Shown: positions 48,945-57,590, counted from the first letter of the stretch. The stretch is DNA of 64,000 nucleotides from Catellatospora sp. IY07-71 (GCF_018326265.1 NZ_AP023360.1:3091501-3155500); one strand, 5' to 3'. Made by a program: numbers and translations. The notes: generated by a model from the letters alone, not told the origin.

Positions 48945-49310
48945 TCAGAGCCAGGTCGTGGCGAGCCAGGCGGATGTGGCGGCCGTCAGCAGGAGGGCGA
49001 CGTTGAGGCCGATCAGGCGCGCTTCGCCGCGGGACACGTGCACGACGATGCCGCCGACCTGGATCAGGACGAGGCCGATCGCCGCCGCGACGGCGAGCCA
49101 GGTCGCGATCCCCATCAGCGGCGGCAGGATCAGGCCGAGCGCGCCCAGGATCTCCAGCGCCCCGATGGCCCTGACCAGCGGCATGGGGATGGTGTCGACC
49201 CAGCCCATCATCGGCTGGAGCCGCTCCTGGCTCTGGGCGGCCTTCTTGCCGCCGGCGTAGAGGTAGAAGACCGCGAGCAGCCCGGCCACGATCCAGTAGG
49301 CGAGTTCCAC
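48945..49310 (-). CDS. DoxX-like membrane protein
   Basis: 121 residues from the GTG at 49310. Four transmembrane helices: ELAYWIVAGLLAVFYLYAGG, LVRAIGALEILGALGLILP, GIATWLAVAAAIGLVLIQVG and LIGLNVALLLTAATSAWLA. GKKAAQS after helix 1 is typical of DoxX. Members in actinobacteria are often regulated by an adjacent HxlR regulator and linked to redox or thiol stress. Confidence 0.88.
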   Translation of the reverse strand: MELAYWIVAGLLAVFYLYAGGKKAAQSQERLQPMMGWVDTIPMPLVRAIGALEILGALGLILPPLMGIATWLAVAAAIGLVLIQVGGIVVHVSRGEARLIGLNVALLLTAATSAWLATTWL

Positions 49311-49407
49311 GGGAACGCCCTTCGACGAGAGGTGTACGCCGGTGACCAGGTTGGTTACCGTTCGTAAGTCGCCTCATGATGCGTGGTCGCGAGGAGGCTT
49401 ACAAAAG

Positions 49408-49421
49408 GCACACGAGTGTGC
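49408..49421. promoter_or_regulatory. HxlR operator candidate
   Basis: GCACAC-GA-GTGTGC inverted repeat, 20 bases upstream of the HxlR start codon in the divergent DoxX/HxlR region. Confidence 0.45.
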
Positions 49422-49441
49422 GTCAGGCACAAGGGGCTGTC

Positions 49442-49822
49442 ATGTCGGACTACGAGCACACGTGCCTGATCAGGGGCGACGGCGGGGCGACGCTTCGCGC
49501 GATCCTGGACCAGATCTGCAACAAGTGGACGCTGCTGATCGTGGCGACCCTGGACCGGGGCACGCTGCGCTTCACCGACCTGCACCGGCAGATCCCCGGC
49601 ATCTCGCAGCGCATGCTGACCCTGACCCTGCGCAACCTGGAGCGCGACGGCCTGGTCGCCCGGACCGTGTACGCGGAGGTCCCGCCCCGGGTCGAGTACG
49701 AGCTGACGCCCGTCGGCAAGAGCCTCATCCCGCCCGCGCTGGCGCTGGCGGGCTGGGCCATCGAGCACGTCCCGCACATCGAGGCCAGCCGGGCGGCGTA
49801 CCAGCCGAAACCCGGGCGGTGA
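49442..49822 (+). CDS. HxlR-family transcriptional regulator
   Basis: 126 residues from the ATG at 49442 (AAGGGG upstream). Cysteine near the N-terminus (YEHTCLIRG) as in redox-sensing HxlR/YodB-type repressors, then ILDQICNKWTLLIVATLDRGTLRFTDLHRQIPGISQRMLTLTLRNLERDGLVARTVY and EYELTPVGKSL, the winged helix. Divergent from DoxX, which it likely represses until oxidised or alkylated. Confidence 0.9.
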   Translation: MSDYEHTCLIRGDGGATLRAILDQICNKWTLLIVATLDRGTLRFTDLHRQIPGISQRMLTLTLRNLERDGLVARTVYAEVPPRVEYELTPVGKSLIPPALALAGWAIEHVPHIEASRAAYQPKPGR

Positions 49823-49903
49823 GCGGCCGTGCCCGGTCCTATCGGGCGGGACGGGGCGCACCGACGTCCGCGATGCCGTCGCGACGCGCGGCATGATCGG
49901 GGT

Positions 49904-50239
49904 ATGCCTCTGCTCTTCTCCTACGGAACGCTGCGTGACCCCGCCGTGCAGCAGGCCAACTTCGGCCGCCTGCTCGCCGGCCGCGAGGACGCGCTGCCCG
50001 GCTACCGGGTCGAGCTGGTGAAGATCACCGACCCCGACGTGCTCGCGGTGAGCGGCCAGGACCATCACCCGATCGTGACGCCGTCCGGAGACCTCGCCGA
50101 TCAGGTGCCCGGCACGGTGTTCGAGGTGAGCGACGAGGAACTCGCCGCCGCCGACCTGTACGAGGTCGACGACTACCGCCGCGTGCTGGTCCAACTCGCC
50201 TCCGGCGACCACGCCTGGGTGTACGTCCAGGCTGCGTAG
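49904..50239 (+). CDS. Gamma-glutamylcyclotransferase-fold protein
   Basis: 111 residues. LLFSYGTLRDPAVQQANFGRLL is the signature YGTL loop of the GGCT/AIG2 fold; the later glutamate in DLYEVDDYRRV could be the general base. Such proteins include GGCT and gamma-glutamylamine cyclotransferases; the actual substrate is uncertain. Monocistronic. Confidence 0.88.
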   Translation: MPLLFSYGTLRDPAVQQANFGRLLAGREDALPGYRVELVKITDPDVLAVSGQDHHPIVTPSGDLADQVPGTVFEVSDEELAAADLYEVDDYRRVLVQLASGDHAWVYVQAA

Positions 50240-50316
50240 GGCCGGGGGTCGTGCAGCCTCGATCCGATCTCCAGGGGTTGTTGCGTTTTTGGTGTTTATT
50301 GCGGCATGGTGGACGT

Positions 50317-50820
50317 ATGGAGCACAGTCGTGATGACCTGCTGACGACCACAGAGGCGGCGGCCCTGCTGCGGTCGTCCCGCCAGCATGTCGTCGACCTG
50401 TGTGAACGCGGAGTCCTTCCCTTCGTGCGGGTGGGTACGCACCGCCGGCTCGCGCGGGCGGACGTGCTCGCGATGCTGCGCCCAGAGTTGACGCGCGATC
50501 AGCTGAAGTCGCTGTGGCTGCACCGCGCTGTAGCCGGCCGCCTCGTCGCTGACCCCGACGCGGTGCTGGACCGGGCTGCCAAGAACCTGCGGCGGCTGCA
50601 GTCGGTACATCCGGACGGCATGGCTGCGATGTGGCTCGATCGATGGCGGCAGGTTCTCGAAGCCGGAGTCGAGGCCGTGCTCGATGTCTTGACGTCGCGG
50701 AGCCGCGACGCCGCCGAACTGCGACAGAACTCGCCCTTTGCGGGCGTGCTGCCCGAAAGCATGCGGCAGGCCGTGCTGACCGCGTTCGCCGAGCATTGGC
50801 GACGGGAGCGGACGGCGTGA
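50317..50820 (+). CDS. HTH (excisionase-type) protein, antitoxin-like
   Basis: 167 residues from the ATG at 50317. DDLLTTTEAAALLRSSRQHVVDLCERGVLPFVRVGTHRRLARADVLAML is an excisionase/MerR-like HTH. The C-terminal part (LDRAAKNLRRLQSVHPDGMAAMWLDRWRQVLEAGVEAVLDVLTS) is helical and could wrap a partner. It overlaps the next nucleotidyltransferase by 4 nt (GTGA), as in toxin-antitoxin pairs of the HTH/DUF6036 kind. Confidence 0.8.
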   Translation: MEHSRDDLLTTTEAAALLRSSRQHVVDLCERGVLPFVRVGTHRRLARADVLAMLRPELTRDQLKSLWLHRAVAGRLVADPDAVLDRAAKNLRRLQSVHPDGMAAMWLDRWRQVLEAGVEAVLDVLTSRSRDAAELRQNSPFAGVLPESMRQAVLTAFAEHWRRERTA

Positions 50821-51381
50821 GGCGCGAGCAGTTGGAGCACGTGCTGCGGGCAGCGTCGCAGATCGCACAGGAAACCGATGTGCTGGTTATCGGCTCAGTC
50901 GGTTCTCGGCGCGATACCTGAGGACAGGCTGCCCGCAGCCGCTACGGCGTCGATCGAGGTGGACGTCGCTTTCTTCGACGACCCCGGTGACCTCAAGGCA
51001 GATCGCGTGGACGGTGCGATCGGCGAGTTGTCGGCCTTTCACGACACCTTCGGCTACTACGCCCAAGGCGTGAGCGTTTCCACGGCGGTGCTGCCCGCCG
51101 GCTGGCGAGAGCGTCTCGTGGTGGTCGATACACCGGGCACGGCACCGGGGCGCGGTCACTTGCTCGATCCACACGACTGCGTGGTGTCGAAACTGGTCGC
51201 GGGCCGGGAGAAGGACCACGTTTTCGCTGCGGCGTTGTTGGAGCACGGACTGATCGACGCCGCGGTTCTGGCCGAACGGGTTGAGACGGTCGACGTGTCC
51301 GATGGTCACCGACAGCGTCTGCGCCAGTGGATCGATTACCACGTGCGACTCGGCAGCGGCGGATCTTCTCCCGGCGTGTGA
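50817..51381 (+). pseudogene. DUF6036-like nucleotidyltransferase, frameshifted
   Basis: The GTG at 50817 begins VRREQLEHVLRAASQIAQETDVLVIGS; the natural continuation QSVLGAIPEDRLPAAATASIEVDVAFFDDPG is in another frame. ATCGGCTCAGTCGG at about 50890-50903 fits only if two bases (for example GC after CTC) are restored. The rest is intact and shows the nucleotidyltransferase features GSQS and EVDVAFFDD (metal aspartates) and the C-terminal LLDPHDCVVSKLVAGREKDHVF. DUF6036 proteins are thought to be AbiEii/MenT-like toxins. Loss of frame would disarm it. Confidence 0.8.
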
Positions 51382-51540
51382 TGCTGCGCCGCCCTGCGGA
51401 CATCTCATCGGCACTTCGGGGAGTGCGACGCGACCTCGGGTAGCTGCTCACTCTCGTGCGCTGCTCGGTGGCCTTTGGGTGGCTCTTTACCAATCTGGAA
51501 TGTGACCCAGGCCACTTGAAGGGTTCCCGACTCCAGCAGG

Positions 51541-51559
51541 GGTGGTTAGCCTTACCTAA
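51541..51559. promoter_or_regulatory. IdeR/DmdR-type iron box
   Basis: Read on the minus strand the site is TTAGGTAAGGCTAACCACC; its first 16 bases match the 19-bp iron-box consensus TTAGGTTAGGCTAACCTAA at all but one position. It lies 38 bases before the ABC operon start codon. An iron-loaded repressor bound here should block transcription when iron is sufficient. Confidence 0.8.
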
Positions 51560-51596
51560 CTTTAGGTTGCCCTTCCTTAGTGAGAACGGAACCCCT

Positions 51597-52604
51597 ATGC
51601 GCACCTGGCGTCCGATACTGGCCGTGGCGGCTCTGAGCCTTACGCTCGCCGCCTGCGGTTCGACCGACACCCCCGGCGACGCGGCCCCCACGTCGGCCGG
51701 GCCGTGGCAGTTCACCAACGGCAACGGCGAGGTCGTCAAGGCCGACAAGACCCCGACCCGGATCATCGCGCACGCCGGTGAGGCCGCCGCGCTGATGTCG
51801 TTCGGCATCAAGCCGGTCGGCGTCTACGCCGACGAGTCGGTCAAGACCGACCCCAACCTCAAGGGCCTGGACCTGGCCGGGATCGAGATCCTCGGCGAGG
51901 AGTGGGGCAAGATCGACGTCGAGAAGGCCGCCTCGCTGCGCCCCGACCTGATCGTCGCCGACTGGTGGCCGGCCGAGAAGGCGCACAGCGGCCTGGAGGA
52001 GGGCGTCGACGAGAAGAGCAAGAAGCTCAAGGAGCTCGCTCCGATCGTCGGCGTCTCGCAGGGCAAGTCGATCCTGGACCTGGCCGAGGGCTACGAGAAC
52101 CTGGCCAAGAGCCTCGGCGCCAAGGTGGACGCCCCCGAGATCGCCGCGTCGAAGAAGCGCTTCGAGGACGCGCTGGCCAAGTTCAAGGAGGCCACCGCGG
52201 CCAAGCCGAACCTGACCGTGCTGGCCATGTCCCCGTCCGACGACAAGGTCTACGTCGCCAACCCGGAGTACGCGCCGGAGCTGCTGGACTTCCAGAAGTG
52301 GGGCCTGAAGGTCGTCAACCCCGACAAGCCCGACCCCGGCTTCCCGTACTGGGAGAACCTGAGCTGGGAGAACGCCGACAAGTACCAGCCCGACCTGATC
52401 CTGTGGGACGGCCGCTCGTACACCGAGACCGCCAACGCCGAGTGGGGCAAGAAGCAGCCGACCTGGTTCGCCATCAAGGCCGCCAAAGCGAACGCGGTCG
52501 TGTCCTGGCCGGCGTACTGGCTGCACACCTACGGCCACTTCGCCACCGAGCTGGAGAAGCTGACCACGGCGATCAAGGCCGCCGACGAGAACATCGGCTC
52601 CTGA
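51597..52604 (+). CDS. Ferric-siderophore ABC transporter binding lipoprotein
   Basis: 335 residues from the ATG at 51597. Signal peptide with lipobox LAACG. Periplasmic-binding fold of the FecB/FepB class (cluster A): PTRIIAHAGEAAALMSFGIKPVGVY, RPDLIVADWWPAE, PIVGVSQGKSILDLAEGYENLAKSLG, KYQPDLILWDGRS. First gene of a four-gene uptake operon under an iron box. The siderophore cannot be named from the sequence. Confidence 0.92.
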   Translation: MRTWRPILAVAALSLTLAACGSTDTPGDAAPTSAGPWQFTNGNGEVVKADKTPTRIIAHAGEAAALMSFGIKPVGVYADESVKTDPNLKGLDLAGIEILGEEWGKIDVEKAASLRPDLIVADWWPAEKAHSGLEEGVDEKSKKLKELAPIVGVSQGKSILDLAEGYENLAKSLGAKVDAPEIAASKKRFEDALAKFKEATAAKPNLTVLAMSPSDDKVYVANPEYAPELLDFQKWGLKVVNPDKPDPGFPYWENLSWENADKYQPDLILWDGRSYTETANAEWGKKQPTWFAIKAAKANAVVSWPAYWLHTYGHFATELEKLTTAIKAADENIGS

Positions 52605-52612
52605 ACCTCCGC

Positions 52613-53641
52613 ATGAAAAGCGCAACAGTACGGGCACGGCGAGCACTGGCCCTCGGGCCGGGGCTCGCCGTGCTCTGCGTCATCCTGGCCCTGGTCGCGT
52701 TCCTGAGCGTCACCCTCGGCTCCCGTGACATCGGCCTGCCCGAGGTGCTGCGCGCCCTGGCCGGTCTCGGCGGCGGCTCCGCGATCGAGGACACCGTCAC
52801 CCTCGAACTGCGCGTGCCGCGCACCCTGCTCGGCATCCTGGTCGGCGCGGCGCTCGGCGTGGCCGGCGCGATCCTGCAGGGCGTCACCCGCAACCCGCTC
52901 GCCGACACCGGCATCATGGGCGTCAACTCCGGCGCGGCGGCGTGCGTGGTGCTGGCCATCACCGTGCTCGGCGTACGCGGCGTGAGCGTCTACATCTGGT
53001 TCGCCTTCGCCGGGGCCATCCTCGCCACGCTGCTGGTGTACGCCATCGCGTCGCTCGGGCGGGAGGGCGCCACGCCGGTCAAGCTCGCCCTGGCGGGCGC
53101 TGCCGTGACGGCGGGCATGGGCTCGCTGACCACCGGCATCGTGATGACCAACGTGGACGCCCTCAACGAGCTGCGCTTCTGGCAGGTCGGCTCGCTGGCC
53201 GGACGGTACGCCCCGATCCTCACCGGGGTAGCGCCGTTCCTGATCGCCGGGCTGATCGCCTCGCTGGCCTGCGGGCGGGCGCTGAACGGGCTGGCCCTCG
53301 GCGAGGACGTGGCCCGCGGCCTCGGCCAGCGCGTCGGCCTGACCCGCGCCGCGGCGTTCGCGCTGGTCGCGGTGCTCGCCGGGGCGGCCACGGCCGCGTG
53401 CGGGCCGATCGTGTTCGTCGGGCTCATCGTCCCGCACCTGGCCCGGTTCATCTGCGGGCCGGACTACCGCTGGATCCTGCCGTACGCGATGCTGCTGTCC
53501 CCGATCATCCTGCTGCTCGCGGACGTCGTCGGCCGGGTCGTGGCCGCTCCCGGCGAGCTGCAGGTCGGCGTCGTGCTCGGCGTGCTCGGCGCGCCCGTGT
53601 TCGTCGGCATCGTCCGCTACGGCAGGTTGTCGGAGGCCTGA
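52613..53641 (+). CDS. FecCD-family siderophore permease 1
   Basis: 342 residues; start ATG at 52613, eight bases after the preceding stop. Nine to ten transmembrane helices, FecCD motifs RVPRTLLGILVGAALGVAGAILQGVTRNPLADTGIMGVNSGAA, GLGQRVGLTRAAAFALVAVLAGAATAACGPIVFVGLIVPHLAR and the ATPase-coupling loop. It forms a heterodimer with the next permease. Confidence 0.92.
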   Translation: MKSATVRARRALALGPGLAVLCVILALVAFLSVTLGSRDIGLPEVLRALAGLGGGSAIEDTVTLELRVPRTLLGILVGAALGVAGAILQGVTRNPLADTGIMGVNSGAAACVVLAITVLGVRGVSVYIWFAFAGAILATLLVYAIASLGREGATPVKLALAGAAVTAGMGSLTTGIVMTNVDALNELRFWQVGSLAGRYAPILTGVAPFLIAGLIASLACGRALNGLALGEDVARGLGQRVGLTRAAAFALVAVLAGAATAACGPIVFVGLIVPHLARFICGPDYRWILPYAMLLSPIILLLADVVGRVVAAPGELQVGVVLGVLGAPVFVGIVRYGRLSEA

Positions 53642-53642
53642 G

Positions 53643-54725
53643 ATGACCGCGATGATCACCCCCGGCACCAAGACCCCGCAGGTCCGCGCGGCCGGTGCCA
53701 CCGCCAGGGCGCTGCGCGCCACGCGCCGCCGCCGGGCGGTGCGCGCGCTGACCGCCACCACCGGGCTCACCGTTGCCGTGATCGGCCTGTTCGTGCTCAC
53801 CATGATGGTCGGCAGCTTCCGGCTCACCGCGCAGGAGGTCGTCACCTCCGTGCTGCACCTGGCCGACAACCCCAGCGTCGACTTCGTGGTGCGCGGCCTG
53901 CGGCTGCCCACCGCGCTGTCGGCGTTGACCGTCGGCCTGGCGCTCGGCTCCTCCGGCACCGTGTTCCAGCAGCTGCTGCGCAACCCGCTCGCCTCGCCCG
54001 ACTTCGTCGGCATCACCGCCGGGGCGAGCCTCGCCGCGGTCACCGGCATCGTGCTGTTCCAGGTCGGCGGGCTGGCCGTGTGCCTGCTGGCGCTGGGCGG
54101 CGCGGTCGTCGCGGCGCTGCTCATGTACGCCCTCGCCTGGCGGGACGGGGTCAGCGGCTACCGGTTCATCCTCATCGGCATCGGCGTCGCCGTGTTCTTC
54201 GAGGGCATCACCGGCTACATGCTGACCAGGGCCGAGCTGTTCGAGGCCCGGCAGGCGATGCACTGGCTGACCGGCTCGGTCGGCCAGGCCAGCGACGCCG
54301 AGCTGAAGCTGCTCTCCGCCGCGCTCGTGGTGCTGCTGCCGCTGGCGGTGCTGCTGTCACGGCGGCTGCGGGTGCTGGAGCTGGGCGACGACTCGGCCCG
54401 CGCCCTCGGCGCGCGCGTCGAGCTGACCCGCGCGGTCCTGCTCGGCACCGCCGTGCTGCTGGTCGCGCTGGCGGTCGCGGTGGCCGGGCCGATCGTGTTC
54501 GTCGCGCTGGTCGCCGGGCCGATCGCCAACCGGCTGCTCGGCCCCGCCACCGGCGGCATCGCCGCGGCGGCGCTCGTCGGGGCGGCACTGCTGCTCAGCG
54601 CCGACCTGATCGCCGTACACCTGCTGCCGACGCCGCTGCCGACCGGTGTGGTCACCGGCGCGGTCGGCGCACCGTACCTGCTGTGGCTGCTGGCCACGAC
54701 GAACCGACAAGGAGCGGGCGGATGA
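53643..54725 (+). CDS. FecCD-family siderophore permease 2
   Basis: 360 residues. Same fold as its neighbour: RGLRLPTALSALTVGLALGSSGTVFQQLLRNPLASPDFVGITAGAS, LGARVELTRAVLLGTAVLLVALAVAVAGPIVFVALVAGPIANRLLG. It begins with a longer basic N-terminus. It starts one base after the previous stop and overlaps the ATPase gene by 4 nt. Confidence 0.92.
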   Translation: MTAMITPGTKTPQVRAAGATARALRATRRRRAVRALTATTGLTVAVIGLFVLTMMVGSFRLTAQEVVTSVLHLADNPSVDFVVRGLRLPTALSALTVGLALGSSGTVFQQLLRNPLASPDFVGITAGASLAAVTGIVLFQVGGLAVCLLALGGAVVAALLMYALAWRDGVSGYRFILIGIGVAVFFEGITGYMLTRAELFEARQAMHWLTGSVGQASDAELKLLSAALVVLLPLAVLLSRRLRVLELGDDSARALGARVELTRAVLLGTAVLLVALAVAVAGPIVFVALVAGPIANRLLGPATGGIAAAALVGAALLLSADLIAVHLLPTPLPTGVVTGAVGAPYLLWLLATTNRQGAGG

Positions 54726-55498
54726 CCCGACTGCGCGCCGAAGGGCTCACCCTCGGCTACGACGCCCAGCCGATCGTGCGCGACCTCGACGTCACCGTGC
54801 TCGACGGCAAGGTGACCGCGATCGTCGGCGCCAACGCCTGCGGCAAGTCCACGCTGCTGCGCGGCCTGGCCCGGCTGCTGCGGCCGCGCGCGGGCACCGT
54901 CGTGCTCGACGGCAAGGCGATGGCCGAGCTGAGCACCCTGGAGGTCGCCAAGGTGCTCGGGCTGCTGCCGCAGGCGCCGGTCGCCCCCGACGGGATCACC
55001 GTCGCCGACCTGGTCTCCCGCGGCCGCTACCCGCACCAGGGCTGGTTCCGCACCTGGACCGACCGCGACCACGACGCCGTCGCCCGCGCCCTGGACGCGA
55101 CCGACACCGCCGACCTGGTCGACCGGCCGCTGCGGCAGCTGTCCGGCGGGCAGCGCCAGCGGGTATGGGTCGCGATGGCGCTCGCCCAGGACACGGACCT
55201 GCTGCTGCTCGACGAGCCGACCACGTTCCTGGACATCAACCACCAGGTCGAGCTGCTGCGCCTGCTGCGCAAGCTGAACGGGGAGTCCGGCAAGACGATC
55301 GTGGCGGTGCTGCACGACATCAACCTGGCCAGCCGCTACTGCGACCACATCATCGCGATGGCGGGCGGGGCGATCGTCGCCGAGGGCAGCCCGGCGGAGG
55401 TCATCACCGCCGAGCTGATCGCGAAGGTGTTCGGCCTGGAGTGCGTGGTCCTCACCGACCCGGTGGCCGGTACGCCGATCATCGTCCCGGCCGGCTAG
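54722..55498 (+). CDS. Siderophore ABC transporter ATPase (FepC-like)
   Basis: 258 residues. Walker A GANACGKST, Q-loop LLPQAP, ABC signature LSGGQRQRVW, Walker B LLLLDEPTTFLDI, H-loop VLHDINLA. Closest in layout to FepC/FecE. It powers import by the two FecCD permeases. Last gene of the operon; P repeat copy 2 follows 33 bases later. Confidence 0.93.
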   Translation: MTRLRAEGLTLGYDAQPIVRDLDVTVLDGKVTAIVGANACGKSTLLRGLARLLRPRAGTVVLDGKAMAELSTLEVAKVLGLLPQAPVAPDGITVADLVSRGRYPHQGWFRTWTDRDHDAVARALDATDTADLVDRPLRQLSGGQRQRVWVAMALAQDTDLLLLDEPTTFLDINHQVELLRLLRKLNGESGKTIVAVLHDINLASRYCDHIIAMAGGAIVAEGSPAEVITAELIAKVFGLECVVLTDPVAGTPIIVPAG

Positions 55499-55530
55499 CC
55501 GGGCGCGGCAGGTCCGTGCCCGTGGGGCTG

Positions 55531-55588
55531 CGGTTTCGGGGAAACTGCACGCCTGGGCGATGAGCCGCGTGCAGTTTCCCCGAAACCG
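55531..55588. repeat. P repeat copy 2 (22-bp-arm palindrome)
   Basis: Arms 55531-55552 and 55567-55588, perfect, 14-nt loop. Same GTTTCGGGGAAAC core as copy 1. It lies between the iron operon and a truncated gene and may act as a terminator for the operon. Confidence 0.85.
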
Positions 55589-56146
55589 GGGGTCCTGCTG
55601 CGCCAGGTGTCGCCGGGGGAGCTCGACTCCCGGCTGCTGGCCGAGGGCGTCTACCGGGACAGCGCGTACGCCGTCGCCATCCCGGGCTACCGGCCCACCG
55701 ACCGGGACTACGGCGGTGGCGTCGGCGGGGGCGAGTTCCAGCCGGTGGATCCGGCCGCGATCCCGGCGCCGAAGTTCATCTCGGTCGTCGCGTATCGGCA
55801 GGTCTTCCCGAACGAGCAGCTGTGCGGGCAGCCCACCGCGATCGACTCCAACCTGTACCAGGGCGGGTGCGCGAAGGAGCCCGGCGGCCTCGTCTACCGG
55901 CACAACGAGATCATGCACGGCTACCAGGTGCGGATCGGACAGCGATACGTCGAGGTGCACGGGACGCCCGGCGTGCCGCACGAGCTGCTGCGCCAGGCCG
56001 CCCGGAGCCTGCGCCCGGCCACCGAGGCCGACCTGGACGGCGACTTCGAGCCGACGGCGGACGCCGAAGCTCCCGTCACGCCGCTCGGGCAGTGTGACGG
56101 GAGCCTTGTCACGGCTCAGGCGGCGGTGACGCCCCGGCGGCGGTAG
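55588..56146 (+). pseudogene. Hypothetical protein, 5' end apparently replaced by P repeat
   Basis: The frame reads PGVLLRQVSPGELDSRLLAEGVYRDSAYAVAIPGYRP from directly after the P repeat, so the coding pattern seems to begin at the repeat boundary; a GTG at 55607 gives a 179-residue product without a ribosome binding site. Motifs FISVVAYRQVFPNEQLCGQ, YRHNEIMHGYQVRIGQRYVEVHG and acidic tail. No family recognised. Either a short intact hypothetical gene or a gene truncated by insertion of the palindrome. Its end overlaps the convergent gene by 31 bases. Confidence 0.5.
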
Positions 56147-57081
56147 TCGGTGTAGGCCTCCACCAGCGAGGTGATCACGACGACCACACCGGCGATCATG
56201 GCGCCGCTGCTCGCCCACTTCACCGCGATCGGATCCCAGCCCACGGCGTCGGCGAACGCCGGGTTGACCAGGTGGGACGTCGCGCCGACCGCGATCAGCG
56301 CGGCCGCCCCGGCCAGGTCCACCAGCAGGATCGCCAGCGCCCGGGAGAGCTGCCAGCCCAGGTAGAAACGCAGGTAGCGGGTGACCAGTCCGACGAGGAC
56401 GAGCGCGGCGAAGGCGTAGATCGCGCCGGTGTCCCACAGCCAAGGGTCCAGCGGCCCGACCGGGTCCCCGGCCGCGTCGCGCACCGGGCTGGCGTACGGC
56501 GAGATGAGCAGCGCCACGACGAACACCACCGACAGGGCCGTGGTCGCGATCAGCTCCCCGAAGCGCGCCCGTCGGCTGGGCACGGTGCTGTCCGGCAGCG
56601 CGTCCGGTGTCCAGTCCTGGCCGGTCAGCGGGTTGCGCACGCCGCCCCGCTCGATCGCCACGAAGCCGATGGTGACCCAGAAGAACAGGTGCATGGCCGT
56701 GGTGATGACGGAGCTGATGCTCGTACCGATGATCGTGCCGACCTTCGCGCCGCCGAGCACCTGCGCCAGCGCGACCGCGCCGGCCACGGCGGGCAGCACG
56801 ATCGCGGCGAGCGTCTTGAGTAGCCGCGTGTAGTCCAGGAAGTATGCCGGGCCGATGAGGTGCTGGGGCGAGTCGGCGTAGCCGGCCGCGAGCCGGGCCG
56901 GGTCGCCGAGGTCGCGCAGCACCGCGTACTCCGCGGTGGTGGCGTCCTCGCCCGCGTCGACCCGCCCGTCGACCGCGTCGGCGATCGAGGCGCGCAGCTC
57001 GCGCTCGATGTCGGCGCGGCGGGCCTCGGGCAGCCGGGTGACGGTCGCGGTGACGTACCGGTCGGTGAGGGTGGCGGTCAT
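56116..57081 (-). CDS. Permease-prefix (HAAS-type) membrane protein
   Basis: 321 residues. The N-terminal 75 residues, RYVTATVTRLPEARRADIERELRASIADAVDGR ... AEYAVLRDLGDPARLAAGYAD, are the HAAS/permease-prefix signalling domain. Six to seven hydrophobic helices follow (for example LAAIVLPAVAGAVALAQVL, ALSVVFVVALLISPYA, LVLVGLVTRYLRFYLG). Such proteins are nearly always encoded just after a PadR regulator, as here (4-nt overlap), and are thought to receive or transmit a membrane signal. Confidence 0.85.
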   Translation of the reverse strand: MTATLTDRYVTATVTRLPEARRADIERELRASIADAVDGRVDAGEDATTAEYAVLRDLGDPARLAAGYADSPQHLIGPAYFLDYTRLLKTLAAIVLPAVAGAVALAQVLGGAKVGTIIGTSISSVITTAMHLFFWVTIGFVAIERGGVRNPLTGQDWTPDALPDSTVPSRRARFGELIATTALSVVFVVALLISPYASPVRDAAGDPVGPLDPWLWDTGAIYAFAALVLVGLVTRYLRFYLGWQLSRALAILLVDLAGAAALIAVGATSHLVNPAFADAVGWDPIAVKWASSGAMIAGVVVVITSLVEAYTDYRRRGVTAA

Positions 57082-57416
57082 GATGGCTGTCCTTTCAGGG
57101 CGCGGAAGGCGTGGTCGAGGGAGTCCCAGTCACGGGTGAGGGCGTCGGCCATGGCGTCTCCCTCGGGGCTGGTGCGGTAGAACTTGCGCGGCCGGGCCTC
57201 GTCGGTGTTCCAGTCGCTGACGAGCAGGCCCTGCTTCTCCAGCCGGCGGAGCAGGGGGTAGAGCGTGTTGGCGTCCACCGCGAAGCCGTTGCGGTCGAGG
57301 TCTTCGAGCAGCGCGTAGCCGTAGTTGGGCTGGCGGAGGATCAGCAGGCAGGCGAGCACGACGGTGCCGCGCCGCAGTTCCTGCAGGTGATTGCTGAGCA
57401 GTTCATCGCCGGACAT
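57078..57416 (-). CDS. PadR-family regulator
   Basis: 112 residues. LRRGTVVLACLLILRQPNYGYALLEDLDRNGFAVDANTLYPLLRRLEKQGLLVSDWNTDEARPRKFYRTSPEGDAM is a standard PadR winged helix with a short C-terminal dimerisation helix. Translationally coupled to the HAAS-type membrane protein. A perfect palindromic operator lies 9 bases upstream of its start codon, so it should repress its own operon. Confidence 0.92.
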   Translation of the reverse strand: MSGDELLSNHLQELRRGTVVLACLLILRQPNYGYALLEDLDRNGFAVDANTLYPLLRRLEKQGLLVSDWNTDEARPRKFYRTSPEGDAMADALTRDWDSLDHAFRALKGQPS

Positions 57417-57424
57417 GCATCACA

Positions 57425-57449
57425 CGATAGTGTGTGCCACACACTATCG
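57425..57449. promoter_or_regulatory. PadR operator
   Basis: CGATAGTGTGT-GCC-ACACACTATCG, perfect 11-bp arms, just before the PadR start. A further half site CATAGTGTGTG follows at 57461-57471. Confidence 0.75.
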
Positions 57450-57529
57450 CAACCGAAACTCATAGTGTGTGCGCAACGCTGCTGGACAGGCCGCATCGGA
57501 CCGTGCTGTTCGCGGCTCCGAGTAGGCAT

Positions 57530-57590
57530 GATCGCGAGTTCGTGTCGAAACCTTGTGCCACACCGCAGTTCTTGACACGAACCAGTGATC
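57530..57590. repeat. G repeat copy 3
   Basis: GATC-bounded imperfect palindrome with GCGAGTTCGTGTCGAAACC and GACACGAACC half-sites, closely related to copy 1. It is followed after 32 bases by H repeat copy 3, the mirror of the copy 1 arrangement. Confidence 0.7.
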
